From Myxococcales bacterium (GTDB lineage Bacteria; Myxococcota_A; Polyangia; Haliangiales; Haliangiaceae): 64,000 nucleotides of DNA. Shown here one piece after another: positions 34,793-45,794 of the stretch (positions are counted from its first letter, which is position 1; each line of letters opens with the position of its first letter). The stretch lies in assembly GCA_016706545.1 (NCBI GenBank), contig JADJJK010000016.1:124001-188000 (forward strand), in the 5' to 3' direction. The position numbers and the translations under genes are program-made. The notes below the pieces were generated by a model. The model saw only the letters and a program-made list of their open reading frames with translations. It was not told the origin of the DNA and did no database searches.

Positions 34793-36160
34793 ATGCACCG
34801 GACTCTCGGTTGGGTATGCGCGAGCCTGGCGTTGGCCCTGGTGTTGGCCACAGGGCCCGCCGCGGCGGGACCGGACGCAGACGTCACCACCGTCGGTGGC
34901 GACCAGCGCGACTCGTTTGTCCGCACCAGCATCGAATACCGCCAGAGCCGCGAGACCTCGCAGGTCGTCCGCGAGGACGTCGGCGCGGCGGGGACGGATC
35001 CGCTGGGCGCGGTGCCGGTGCGCGACGACCTCGACTCCGAGCACGTGCGCCACACCGTCACCCCTCGCCTCGAAGCCGCGGTGTCTCGCAGCCTGTGGAT
35101 GACCCTGGCCTTGCCCATCGTGGTCTCCGACACGCGCACCCTCTCCTTGCACAGCGGCGTGGACCGCGCCAGCTCCACCACCCTGCTGGATGGATTCTTG
35201 CCCATGGCCGGCTATGACGCCGACCACCCCTCCACCGGCTTTGCCGATGGCGATGATCGGGTGTTTCGCGGCCGGCAACGGCGCGGCCTGGATCAGGTGC
35301 TGGTGGGTCTGGGCGTGACGCTGATGAACCAGCGCCGCGATCCCCACAAGCCCACCTGGAAGGTCGGCGCCGAGGCCGGCATCGCGGTTGGCAAGGTGGC
35401 CCGCTTCGACAGCATGAACCCAGGCGGCAATGAAGCCGTCGGGCGCGGCGTGCATGAGATCCACCTCTTCACCACCGTGGCCAAGCGCGTGTCGTTCGTC
35501 GAGCCGTACTTCTCGCTGTCGTGGAAGGCGCCGGTCCTGGTCAAGGATGCGTCGCTGTACCAGGATCTGGGGTACGGCTCCACCAACGTGCTGCCGCCGC
35601 AGCAGGCGCAGCTTCGCTTCGGGATCGAGGCCGCCGCCCTGGACCGCCCGGCGCGCGACCTGCGCATCGGCGTCGATCTGGGAACGCGGCTCGATGCCCG
35701 CTTCGAAGGCCGCGACTACTCGGAGCTGTGGGAGGTGTTCGCGCTCGCCGGCAACGCCAACGCCGCCAACGCGCCGCTCGTGCTCGACGCCGATCCGGTC
35801 ACCACCGGTCGGCAAGATCTCTCACACCCCGGCATCTCCAACGTGGAGAACCACCTGGACCTGGGCGCCCAGCTCGCGGTGCGCGCCCAGCTCGGCAAGA
35901 ACTTCCAGCTCGCGGCCCTGGCGGAGCTTGTGTGGAAGACCGACCACGCCATCACCTTCGCGGACGCTGGCATCGACCTGCCGTCCTGCAGCGCCGGCCA
36001 GACCGCTGGCTGCGAGGTGCTCAACAACGACCTCATCGACGCTGGCACCGAAGAGGAGAACCCGGCCTTCGCGCCGCAGGTCGACCTGGTGGGCCACCGG
36101 TATCGCTCGGTCTCAGGCGCCGGGCTCGTCCTTGGGTTCATGGCCCAGGGCAGCTTCTGA
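34793..36160 (+). CDS. outer-membrane beta-barrel protein
   Basis: The 455-aa product starts with a signal peptide (VCASLALALVLATGPAAA-G). The mature part alternates polar and hydrophobic residues in beta-strand fashion, with strand pairs such as WMTLALPIVVSD, QVLVGLGVTLMNQ, KVGAEAGIAVGKVARF, LFTTVAKRVSFVEPYFSLSWK and a final strand ending in Phe (LVLGFMAQGSF), typical of barrel insertion signals. No named family. It probably has its own promoter (TACGCT, 6 nt before the ATG) and is convergent with the OB-fold lipoprotein gene, only 3 bp apart. Confidence 0.8.
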   Translation: MHRTLGWVCASLALALVLATGPAAAGPDADVTTVGGDQRDSFVRTSIEYRQSRETSQVVREDVGAAGTDPLGAVPVRDDLDSEHVRHTVTPRLEAAVSRSLWMTLALPIVVSDTRTLSLHSGVDRASSTTLLDGFLPMAGYDADHPSTGFADGDDRVFRGRQRRGLDQVLVGLGVTLMNQRRDPHKPTWKVGAEAGIAVGKVARFDSMNPGGNEAVGRGVHEIHLFTTVAKRVSFVEPYFSLSWKAPVLVKDASLYQDLGYGSTNVLPPQQAQLRFGIEAAALDRPARDLRIGVDLGTRLDARFEGRDYSELWEVFALAGNANAANAPLVLDADPVTTGRQDLSHPGISNVENHLDLGAQLAVRAQLGKNFQLAALAELVWKTDHAITFADAGIDLPSCSAGQTAGCEVLNNDLIDAGTEEENPAFAPQVDLVGHRYRSVSGAGLVLGFMAQGSF

Positions 36161-36163
36161 CGG

Positions 36164-37012
36164 CTACTTCGCGACGATCGCGGCGTCCTCGATGAGGACG
36201 TCATAGCGATAGCCGGCGCCGAAATCCTTGTTGGTCGCGACCGTGCCGCGCACCACCACGATCTCGCCCACCGCCGGGGTCGCCTGGGTGGTCACCAGCA
36301 GGTCATTGGAGCCCTCGGCGCCGGTGCCGTCGCGCAGGTGCAGCCAGTTGCGGCCCATGATGCCGCCGTTGAACTTGACGATCTTGCCGCGCACCACCAC
36401 CGGCTTTCCCGTCAGCTCGACCTTGCCCTCGAACACCTGCGCGACCGTCTTGCCGCCCTTGGCCGGCTCGACGGGCTCGACCGGCTCGACCTTCGTCGTC
36501 CCGCCCGAGGCGACCCCGCCGTGCGCCGCGGCGATCGCGGCCGCCTGGCCAGCGCCCGCTGCGGGCGCGCCGCCCGCTACCGCCGCGCCGCCCGCCGCCG
36601 CGCCACCGAGATTGTACGCGGTCACAAAATAGATCTGATCGAAGGTGCGCTTGAGCGTGTCGCTGGTGAACCCGTTCATCACCATGCCGTCCATGCCGCC
36701 GAGCTGCATGCCCACGGTCAGCGGCGTCTCCGGTCCGGCGACCCAGAGCTGGGCGCCGTCGCGATCGAGCCTCGCGTAGGTGTAGCCGCCGGAGTTCATG
36801 GTCTCGACCACGCGCCCCGAGACGGCGCCGGCGGCCGGCGCGGCCGAGCCGGTCGAGCCGGCCGGCGCAGCTAGCGCAGCGCCGCCAGCGGCGGCGCCAG
36901 GCGGCGTGGCAGCAGGCGCGACCGCCTGCCCCCGCGCCGGTGGGCCGGGGTCTCGCTGACAACCAGGCAGCGCGAGCAGAGACGCGCCAAGGGCAAGCAG
37001 GAGGAGCTTCAT
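36164..37012 (-). CDS. lipoprotein with two OB-fold domains
   Basis: The 282-aa product has a lipoprotein signal (LLLALGASLLALPGC). Residues ~63-135 match the NrfJ-like segment (GRVVETMNSGGYTYARLDRDG, LWVAGPET, FTSDTLKRTFDQIYFV). After an Ala/Gly linker, residues ~195-280 form a second OB-like domain (GKPVVVRGKIVKFNGGIMGRNWLHLRDGTG). NrfJ-related proteins accompany nitrite-reductase and c-type cytochrome assembly in other bacteria, but no such genes are near. TAAGAG lies 6 nt before the ATG. It lies 26 bp downstream of nothing on its strand except the giant TSP3 gene, which ends at 37084, so read-through is possible. Confidence 0.82.
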   Translation of the reverse strand: MKLLLLALGASLLALPGCQRDPGPPARGQAVAPAATPPGAAAGGAALAAPAGSTGSAAPAAGAVSGRVVETMNSGGYTYARLDRDGAQLWVAGPETPLTVGMQLGGMDGMVMNGFTSDTLKRTFDQIYFVTAYNLGGAAAGGAAVAGGAPAAGAGQAAAIAAAHGGVASGGTTKVEPVEPVEPAKGGKTVAQVFEGKVELTGKPVVVRGKIVKFNGGIMGRNWLHLRDGTGAEGSNDLLVTTQATPAVGEIVVVRGTVATNKDFGAGYRYDVLIEDAAIVAK

Positions 37013-37083
37013 CCTGTGCTCTTACCACGTTGGCGGCGAAGCGGCGCGCCGCGCCCACCGCTTCGCTACCCGCCCGGCGACCG

Positions 37084-40000
37084 CTACGGCGCCGAGTTGA
37101 TCGAGGTGATGCCGTCGATCTTGAACAGCACGCGGCGGTTCTGAGCGCGGCCCTTGCGGGAGGCGTTGTCCGCCACCGGCTGGGTCTCGCCGTAGCCCTT
37201 GGCGATCAGGCGCTTGCCGTCCACGCCCTTCTTGACCAGGTAGGCCACCACCGCCTCGGCGCGGCGCTGCGACAGGTCGAGGTTGAAGGCGTCGTCGCCC
37301 TCGTTGTCGGTGTGGCCCTCGACGACGAGCGTCGACACCTCGGTGTGCGCGTTGATGACCTCCGCCACGTTGTCGAGCAGCTTGAACGAGCGCCGCTGCA
37401 GCACGGCCTTGTTGGTCTGGAAGTACACCAGGTCCACCAGGTCGATCCGGCCGCCGCTTATCGACACCACCTGCGGGCCGGTGCAGCCCTGGTGCTTGAG
37501 CACGCCCTTGACGTCGGGGCAGTTGTCGAGGCGGTCGACCACCGCGTCGCCGTCCTTGTCGGTGTCGGCGCAGCCGCCGTTGTCGGCGACCCCGGCATCC
37601 ATCGGGCAGCGATCCTTGGCGTCGACGACGCCGTCCTTGTCGTTGTCGAGGTCAGGGCAGCCGTCTCCGTCCTCGAAGCCGTCCTTGTCCTCGGCCGCCT
37701 CGGCGCAGGCGTCCTGGCCATCGGCCAGGCCGTCGCCGTCGCCGTCGGCCTGGTCGGGGCAGCCGTCGCCGTCCTGGTAGCCGTTCTGCGTCTCGCGCTC
37801 GCCGGGGCACTGGTCGCCAGCGTCGGCCAAGCCGTCACCGTCGTTGTCGGGATCCGGCGCGCCGTCGTCGTCCTGGAAGCCGTCCTTGTCCTCGGGCTCC
37901 ATCGGCGCGCGGTCAGCGACGTCGGCGACGCCGTCGCCGTCGTTGTCGGGGTCGGGGCAGCCGTCGGTGTCCTGGAAGCCGTCGTAGTCCTCGGCGTCGC
38001 CGGGGCACTGGTCTGCGGCGCCAAAGAGGCGGTCGCGATCTCCGTCGCTCTCGTCGCTCACCGACTCGGCGCCGAGCCGGCCGATGCGCAGCCCGGCCAG
38101 CGCGCGCCAGTCCGGCGTGCCGTAGCCGTTCTGCAGGCCGAGCCCGGCGGCCGCGAACACCACCCACTGGCTGCCCACCTCGAACGACGGCCCGGCCGAC
38201 AGCTCGGAGTGGTTGCGCGCCGCGGTGGCAAACAGGTCGTTGGCCGCGGTGGCCACCGACAGCGTGGCGCCCACCTCGGCGGGCCGCGCCACGCGGTACG
38301 CGCCGCCGAGCTGCAGCCGCACCTCGTCATCCACTCGCAGATCCGCCACCTGCGTCTGCCGGCGCATCAGGTAGCCAAGGTCGACGGCCCAGCGCATCGC
38401 GCCGCGCCGGCTCGACAGCATCGCCGACGGCGACAGGCTCAGGCCGTCCTCGCCGCGGTAGTTGTCGGTGGAGCCGGTGGGCAGCGTGAGCTGCGCGCGC
38501 AGCGCGAGGTCCACGCCGGATCTGGCGCGGCGCAGGAGGCGCAGCTTGGGGCTGATGCGCAGGTCGCCCACGCCGACCCCGCCGATGTCGTCGAGCATGG
38601 TGGTCACGCCGCCGAGCGTGCTGTCGCGATCCTGCGCCAGGATGAGCGGCAGATCGATGGCCACCGCCAGGTACGGCAGCACCACCATGCTGCCGCCGAG
38701 CTCGCCGCCGAAGCGGTTCTTGACCAGCGAGCCCACGCGCTCACCGTCGGAGGTGGTGGTCAGGGTCAGCGGATCGTTGGCGTCGCCCATCCACAGGTGC
38801 ACGTCCCACGAGCCCTGGCTGCGCACGGTGGCGGACTCCACGTTGAGGATGCCGTCGCGCGACGACGAGAGCTGAAAGCGCTCGGCCGAGAAGTCCTTGG
38901 CCTCGTCGAGCTGGGGCATGGTCTGCGCGGTCGCCACCGAGGGCGCGCCCAGGCCAGCGAGGCCAGCGAGGCCAGCGGCGGCCGAGGCGGCCGCGCCGGC
39001 CGCGCCCACCGCCGCGCGGCGGCGGCGACGGCGCAGGAGCGCCAGCATCATCGCCGCGCCCAGCGCCGGCAGGCTGCCGCCTGCGCCGCCGCTGGTCGAG
39101 CAGCCGCCACCGGCCACCGAGATGCCGTCCTCGAAGCCGTCGCCGTCGTCGTCGACGTCGCAGACATCGCCCTGGCCGTCGGCGTCGGCGTCGCGCTGGT
39201 CGCCGTTGACGTCGTCGGGGCAGTTGTCGCGCACGTCCGGGGTGGCGTCGCCGTCGATGTCGCGGTCGTTGGTGGCGTCGCAGGCGTCGCCAGCGCCGTC
39301 GCTGTCGTAGTCCGCCTGGTTGGCGTTGGCCACCAGGGCGCAGTTGTCGCCGCCGTCGGCCACGCCGTCGTTGTCGTCGTCGCCATCGCACAGGTCGCCG
39401 CCGTCCACCGCGCCGTCCGTGTTGCGCTGATCGGCGTTGGCCAAAAGCGGGCAGTTGTCGGCGTCGTCGATCACGTTGTCGCCGTCGTCGTCGCTGTCGC
39501 ACAGGTTGCCGGTGCCGTCGGCGTCGGTGTCCATCTGGTCGGCGTTGCGGGCCAGCGGGCAGTTGTCCTGCGCGTTCAGGACGCCGTCGCCGTCGGCGTC
39601 GTCCTGGCACACGTTGCCCACGCCGTCCTCGTTGGCGTCCTCCTGGCCGGGGTTGGCCACCACGCGGCAGTTGTCGCTGCCGTCGGCGACCTCGTCGTCG
39701 TCGGCGTCGGTGTCGCGCCAGTCCGCGTCCCCGGTGCCGTCGGTGTTCATCGGCGGCGTCGCCAGGTCGCCGTCGCCAGCCTCGAGGGCGTCGCTGATGC
39801 TGTCACCATCGGTGTCGAGATCGCGGTAGTCCGGCGTGCCGTCCTCATCCGTGTCACGCGCCGGGGACTCCAGCTCGGCGTCGCCAGCCTCGTCGGCGTC
39901 GGAGATGGTGTCGCCGTCCGCGTCGCGGTCGCGGAAGTCCGCGACGCCGTCGCTGTCGCTGTCAGCCGGGGCCGTCGCCAGGTCGCCGTCGCCCGCCTCC

Positions 40001-43000
40001 TCCGCGTCCGAGATGCCGTCGCCGTCGCTGTCCAGATCGCGGTAGTCCGGCGTGCCATCGCTGTCGGTGTCGACCGCCGGGGTCGCCAGGTCGCTGTCGC
40101 CGGCCTCGTCCGCGTCGGAGATGCCGTCGCCGTCGCTGTCCAGATCCAGGAAGTCCTGGGTGCCGTCGCGATCGGTGTCGATCACGCCCTCGTCGATGTC
40201 GCGGAGCCCGTCGCCATCGGCGTCGCGGTCCTGGTCGTCGTCGCTGGCCAGGTTCGGGTCGATCTCGCCGGCGTCAATGCGGCCATCGTGGTCGCGATCC
40301 TCCAGGCCGTCGCCCACCCCGCCGGCGTCGGTGTCGGCGTCCACCATGCTGGTGCCGGCGGTCGGATCTGCGTCTGCCACGAAGTGGCCACGCGAGACAT
40401 CGGTGTCGGGATGCGCCAGGCTCACCGAGCGCTCGGTGCCGTCGTAGAGGCCGTCGTCATCGGAGTCCGGGTCGAGCGCGTTGATGAGCCCGTCGCCGTC
40501 CGTGTCGTCGGCGTAGTTGTCCTCCGCGCCGTCGATCACGCCGTCGTCGTCGGTGTCGGCGTCGCCGGCGTCGGTGCCAAAGGTAGCCTCCGCCTCGTCG
40601 GGCAGGCCATCTCCGTCGGTGTCGACTGGCACCAGGTCATCGTCGGTCAGGTTGGGATCACGCTCGCCTGCGTCCACCGCGCCGTTGCGGTTGGCGTCCT
40701 CGGCGCCGTCCATGCGTCCGCCGCGGTCGGTGTCCGCCGTGAGCGGGTTGGTGTGGGTCGCCGGGTCAGCATCGGGAATGAAGTGCCCAGCGCCAACGTT
40801 GGTGCCGGCGCCCGGCGCGGTCACGCCCAGCTCGGTGCCGTCGTAGAGGCCGTCGTCATCGGAGTCGGGGTCGCGGGCGTTGATGAGCCCGTCGCCGTCG
40901 CTGTCCGTGGCGAAGTCCGGCTCCTCGCCGTCGACCACGCCGTCGTCGTCGGTGTCCGCGTCCGCCGGATTGGTGCCAATGGCGGTCTCCTCGTCGTCGG
41001 GCACCCCGTCGCCGTCGCCGTCCGGGCGCGGCGAGCCATCGTCGCTGCCGTCGAGCGCGTCGCGCTCCCCGGCGTCAACTCGGCCGTTGTGATTGCTGTC
41101 CTCGGCGCCATCGCGGACGCCGCCGCCGTCCGTGTCCCGGTCATACGGATCGGTGGTGGTGCTGGGATCGGCGTCGGCCAGGTAGCGGCCCGCGGCCACG
41201 TTGGTGCCCGCCGACGCGACGTCCACGCCGGCCTCGGTGCCGTCGTAGAGGCCGTCGTTGTCGCTGTCGCCATCGAGCACGTTGGCCAGGCCATCGCCGT
41301 CGGTGTCGGTGCCGGGATCCAGCTCATCGCCGTCGATGAGGCCGTCATCATCGCTGTCCATGTCGTGGGGATCCGAGCCCGCCGCGGCCTCGTCCGTGTC
41401 AGGCAACCCGTCGTTGTCGTCGTCGCCGTCACAGGCGTCGCCCTGGCCGTCGCCGTCGAAGTTGTCCTGGCTCGGGTTCGGCACCGTCGGACAGTTGTCA
41501 TCACCGTCGTGCGCGCCGTCGCCGTCATCATCGGCGTCGCCGAGATCGCAGAACCCATCGGCGTCCAGATCTGCGCCGTCGCCGCCGGGCGCGTAGGAGC
41601 CGCCGCTGCAGTCGTCGCAGGTGTCGGCGTCGGTATCCGAGCACACCGTCGGGTCGCCGTCGTTGCTGTCCGAGGCATCGGGCGAGCCGTCGTTGTCGTC
41701 GTCGCCATCGCCCGCGTTGCACTGGCCGTCGCCGTCGTTGTCGGCGCCATCCGACGCCGGGTTGTAGCTGCCGCCGCTGCAGTCGTTGCAGGTGTCGGCG
41801 TCGGTGTCCGAGCAGACGAAGCGGTTGTTGTCATCGCTGTCCGAGGCGTCCGGCGAGCCGTCGTTGTCGTCGTCGCCGTCGCCAGCGTTGCACTGACCGT
41901 CGGCGTCGTTGTCCGGGCCGTCGTTGCCCACGCTGCCGCCGGAGCCGTTGGCGCCGGTGGCGCTGCAGTCGTCGCAGCTATCGCCGTCGACGTCGCGGCA
42001 GACGTTCGGGTTGGTCGAGTTCCCATCCGAGGCGTCGACGACGCCGTCGTTGTCGTCGTCGGCATCGCCCGCGTTGCAGCGGCCGTCCGCGTCGGTGTCG
42101 GTGCCGTCGGACGCCGGGTTGTAGCTGCCGCCGCTGCAGTCGTTGCAGGTGTCGGCGTCGGTGTCCGAGCAGACGAAGCGGTTATTGTCATCGCTGTCCG
42201 AGGCGTCCGGCGAGCCGTCGTTGTCGTCGTCGCCGTCGCCAGCGTTGCACTGACCGTCGGCGTCGTTGTCCGGGCCGTCGTTGCTCACGCTGCCGCCGGA
42301 GCCGTTGGCGCCGGTGGCGCTGCAGTCGTCGCAGCTATCGCCGTCGACGTCGCGGCAGACGTTGGGGTTGGTCGGGTTCCCATCCGAGGCGTCGACGACG
42401 CCGTCGTTGTCGTCGTCGGCATCGCCCGCGTTGCAGCTCCCGTCGGCGTCGGTGTCCGTGCCGTCCGAGGCCGGGTTGTAGCTGCCGCCGCTGCAGTCGT
42501 CGCAGCTATCGAGGTCGGTGTCCGAGCAGACGGTGGGGTTACTGTCGTCGGAGTCGCTCGCGTCCGGCGCGCCGTCGTTGTCGTCGTCCCCATCGCCAGC
42601 GTTGCACTGGCCGTCGCCGTCCGCGTCCGCGCCGTCCGAGGCCGGGTTGTAGCTGCCGCCGCTGCAGTCGTCGCAGGTGTCGGCGTCGCTGTCCGAGCAG
42701 ACGGTGGGGTTAGCGTCGTCAGAGTCGCTCGCGTCGGGCGCGCCGTCGTTGTCGTCGTCGCCGTCGCCGCCGTTGCACTGGCCGTCGCCGTCGTTGTCGG
42801 CGCCGTCGTTGGCCACGTTGCCGCCGGAGTTATTGGCGCCGGTCACGCTGCAGTCGTCGCAGGTGTCGCCGTCCACGTCGCGACAGACGTTGGCGTTGGT
42901 CGGGTTGCTGTCGGCGGCGTCGGCGACGCCGTCGTTGTCGTCGTCCCCATCGCCGCCGTTGCACTGTCCATCGCCGTCGGCGTCTGGCCCGTCGTTGGCC

Positions 43001-44665
43001 ACGTTGCCGCCGGAGTTGTTGGCGCCGGTCACGCTGCAGTCGTCGCAGGTGTCGCCGTCCACGTCGCGGCAGACGTTGGCGTTGGTGCGGTTGGTGTCGG
43101 TGGTGTCGAGCACGCCGTCGTTGTCGCTGTCGGGGTCGCGGTTGTCATCGGTGCCGTCGCCGTCGGTGTCCGGCGGATCGGTGCCGCCTCCGGCCGAGGT
43201 CGGCACGCCGTTGCCGTCGATCGGCCCGTCGGCGATGCCGTCGTTGTTGGCGTCGGTGCCGCCAGACTCGTCGACGTCGTCGATGCCGTCGCCGTCGCTG
43301 TCGCGGTCGAAGCTATCGATCTGCCCGTCGTTGTCGGTGTCGGTGGTGCAGGTGCCCGGCGGGTAGCCGTAGCCGGCGACGTAGCCGTAGCTCTCGAACG
43401 ACTTCTCGCCCCAGACGACCGGGATGAAGGCCTGGTCCGCGGTCAGCGTGTGCGAGCCCACCGCCACCGTGATCTGCGCGTACGAGTAGCCGCCGCTTGG
43501 GTACGCGGTCCAGGTCGGCGACACCGCCGCGCCGTCGAGCTGCAGGCTGCCGATGGCGGCGGTCGGCATGGAGATGGCCAGGGTGTTGACGTTGTCGGCG
43601 GCCAGCGCGGAGAACGTCGCCGAGCCGACGCCGTTCTGCGCGCCGGGCATCAGGATGAACGCCGGGTCGCCGGTGCCGCTGGTGTCACCCAGCGCGATGA
43701 TGTAGACCTCGGCCGGGTGGCTGGTCTGCACGCGGTGACCGCCGCCGCTGCCGGAGTAGAACTGGCCGGCGTTGATGGTGCCGACCACCGCGCCGTCCAC
43801 CGTCACCTGGGTGCCGTCGGTGGCGGCGACCACGCGGAAGTTCTGGCCCTGCGGGATCGTCGGGATGAAGAAGTCGCTGGACCACGAGTCCACCGGAAAC
43901 AGCATCTCCTCCACGTGATCGCAGGCGCCGGCGCCCGTGTTGAGGCAGGCGTCGCCGGAGTTGACCGCCACCGGCTTGTCGGCGGTGACGCGCAGGCCGG
44001 TGGCGTCCCCACCGCCGAGCGCAGGTACGACTGGCCGCGGTTCATGACGAACGGCGCCAGGCCCGCGATGGTGACCGTGGTGTTGTCCTCGGTGGCGTAC
44101 ACCGAGACCTGCGAGGCCTGGCCGATGGAGTTGGGGTAGCCGATGGCGCGGTAGTCCGTGCCCAGGAGCTGGACCGGCACCACCGTGAAGGCGTCCACCG
44201 TGAACGGCTGGAAGTTGTTGGCGAACACCTGCACCGGGGCGTTCGACGTGATCAGGAACGACTTGTCGCTCTCCAGCGTGTTGGCGGTGGGCACCCGGCC
44301 AAGGCCGGTGTCGACGGTGAGAATGCCGGAGGCCGGGATCGCGACGGGGCCGCCCCGGCGATGGTGACCATCGTGCCGGCGGCGCCGGCCACGTGGACGT
44401 CGCGGCGGCCGGAGGCGGAGTTGTTGGGGTTGAACATCACCCAGAACTCCTGGGCCGCCAGCGTGGGCGCCGGGCACTCCACCTGATCGAGGATGCCGTC
44501 GTTGTCGTCATCCAGGTCGGCGGCGTCGAGCACGCCGTCGTCATCGTGGTCGCCAAGGACGCGCTGCCCGACCTCGGCGACCTCCGGCGTCCGCGCTGGT
44601 TCACCGGAACAAGCGGCCAGAACCCAGGCGGCCGCAGCCCATAGACCTCGTCGAATTATCCGCAT
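37084..44665 (-). CDS. giant IgGFc-binding/TSP3/OmpA surface protein, two frameshifts
   Basis: Read through two one-base deletions this is a lipoprotein-type start (MRIIRRG..., lipobox LAAC) followed by about 2,500 residues. In order: an IgGFc-binding-like region (~44480-43370; PASGILTVDTGLG, SDKSFLITSNAPVQVFANN), a very long calcium-binding thrombospondin type 3 region (~43370-39120; DxDxDGxxD repeats, partly Cys-rich), a MYXO-CTERM-like signal (GGGCSTSGG, hydrophobic helix, six Arg; 39120-39010), then without a stop a second signal-peptide-like stretch ending SVATAQ, a beta-barrel domain (~38930-38050), more TSP3 repeats and a C-terminal OmpA domain (VVEGHTDNEG, RRVLFKI). The frame breaks lie in G/C runs at about 44345-44355 and 44017-44026. 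The role is probably cell-surface adhesion and wall anchoring. Confidence 0.85.
41761..42474. repeat. 357-bp near-identical tandem duplication
   Basis: Two adjacent 357-bp units (41761-42117 and 42118-42474) encoding 119 residues each differ at few positions; a third, more diverged copy follows. They sit in the TSP3 region of the giant surface protein and are a recent duplication. Confidence 0.9.
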
Positions 44666-44876
44666 AGATCCTCTCATGGGGCTGCGCCTCGCAACCCAAA
44701 GCCATCCGAAATCGCAAGCAGGGTGTGCTGGGTGCTTCGGCCGCATGGCGCCGGGCTCAAGCCAGGCGCCGCCCGGCCCGCCTCGCGCCTGCGCGGTTTC
44801 CGTCCGCCACCGCACAAGTCCAACGCGACAGCAGGCCGGCGCGGCGCGCTCGGCGGCCAAAGACCCCGGGCGCCGC

Positions 44877-44905
44877 TTGTGACTATGGCGGCCTGCCGCT
44901 AATGT
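44877..44905 (+). promoter_or_regulatory. putative sigma-70-type promoter of the pspA operon
   Basis: TTGTGA and TAATGT are separated by 17 nt, about 40 nt before the pspA start. I saw no good sigma-54 site, which is notable because enterobacterial psp operons use sigma-54. Confidence 0.4.
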
Positions 44906-44946
44906 CCCAGGGTCGGCGACATGCCGGCGACTCAGGGGAGGACCTG

Positions 44947-45696
44947 ATGATCTTCAAGAAGTTCTTCGGTGCGGTTCGGGCGCAGCTCAACAAGCTCGCC
45001 AACTTTTTCTGGGAAGCCGATCCGATTGCGCAGATGCAGTACGAGTACGATCTCGCGGTCGAGCAGCTCAAGGAAGGCCGCGTGGGCCTGGAGCAGTACC
45101 GCGGCCTGGTGGAGCGCGTGTCGCGCCAGGTCAAGGACGGCGAGGCTCACCTCAACAAGCTCACCGCGCAGGCCAAGGCCTATCTCAAGGCCGGGGACCG
45201 CGAGACAGCCTCCAAGTTCGCGCTGGAGCTGCAGAAGGCCAAGGGGCAAGTCGAGCAGAACAAAGAGCAGCTCGGGATGCACGAGCAGGCCTATCAGAAC
45301 AACCTCAAGAAGATCCAGCACGCGAACAAGAAGCTGGTCGAGGTCAAGGAGAAGATCACCCGCTACGACGCCGAGCTCAAGATGAGCGAGGCCGAGGCCG
45401 AGGTCGCCAAGCTCTCGCAGAGCTTCGACATCAACCTGACCACCGACTTTGGCCAGCTCGAGAGCATCATCCAGGGCAAGATCGACGCCAACCGTGGCAA
45501 GGCCCGGGTGGCGTCCGATCTGTCGACCGAGGGCATGGACCAGATCGTGGCCGAGGAGCGGATGGAGAAGTCGATGGCGGAGGACGCCCTCAAGGGGCTC
45601 GAGATCGAGCTTGGCATGCGCGCGCCGGAGACCTCCGCGGTGGTCGACACCGCCAAGGACCTCGGCCCTGCGGAGCCAGCCAAACAAACCGAGTGA
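44947..45696 (+). CDS. pspA: PspA/IM30 (ESCRT-III-like) membrane-remodelling protein
   Basis: The 249-aa product is a PspA/Vipp1 family protein: an amphipathic N-terminal helix (IFKKFFGAVRAQLNKLANFFWEA), long coiled-coil helices through ~190 (EQYRGLVERVSRQVKDGEAHLNKL) and an Ala/Glu-rich tail. The family binds stressed inner membrane, forms ESCRT-III-like polymers and limits proton leakage. AGGGGAGG upstream of ATG 44947 is a strong ribosome site. It is the first gene of an eight-gene operon that continues with an ABC importer and an AAA+ ATPase. A 98-bp gap separates it from the next gene. Confidence 0.92.
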   Translation: MIFKKFFGAVRAQLNKLANFFWEADPIAQMQYEYDLAVEQLKEGRVGLEQYRGLVERVSRQVKDGEAHLNKLTAQAKAYLKAGDRETASKFALELQKAKGQVEQNKEQLGMHEQAYQNNLKKIQHANKKLVEVKEKITRYDAELKMSEAEAEVAKLSQSFDINLTTDFGQLESIIQGKIDANRGKARVASDLSTEGMDQIVAEERMEKSMAEDALKGLEIELGMRAPETSAVVDTAKDLGPAEPAKQTE

Positions 45697-45794
45697 TCCG
45701 GTGTCTTCCTAGGTAGAGGGCGTCACGTCGGCCGCGGGCCGATGGCGCCTGGTGTTCTCAAGCTCTCACGTTGTCGTTTTGTCGGAGGTGTCGC

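Noticed and set aside
36940..44139. A 2,399-codon open frame antisense to the giant TSP3 gene
   Set aside because: It encodes endless Val/Ala/Gly/Arg repeats, the mirror of the Asp/Gly-rich TSP3 codons. High GC and GAC/GGC codon bias remove stops on the other strand.
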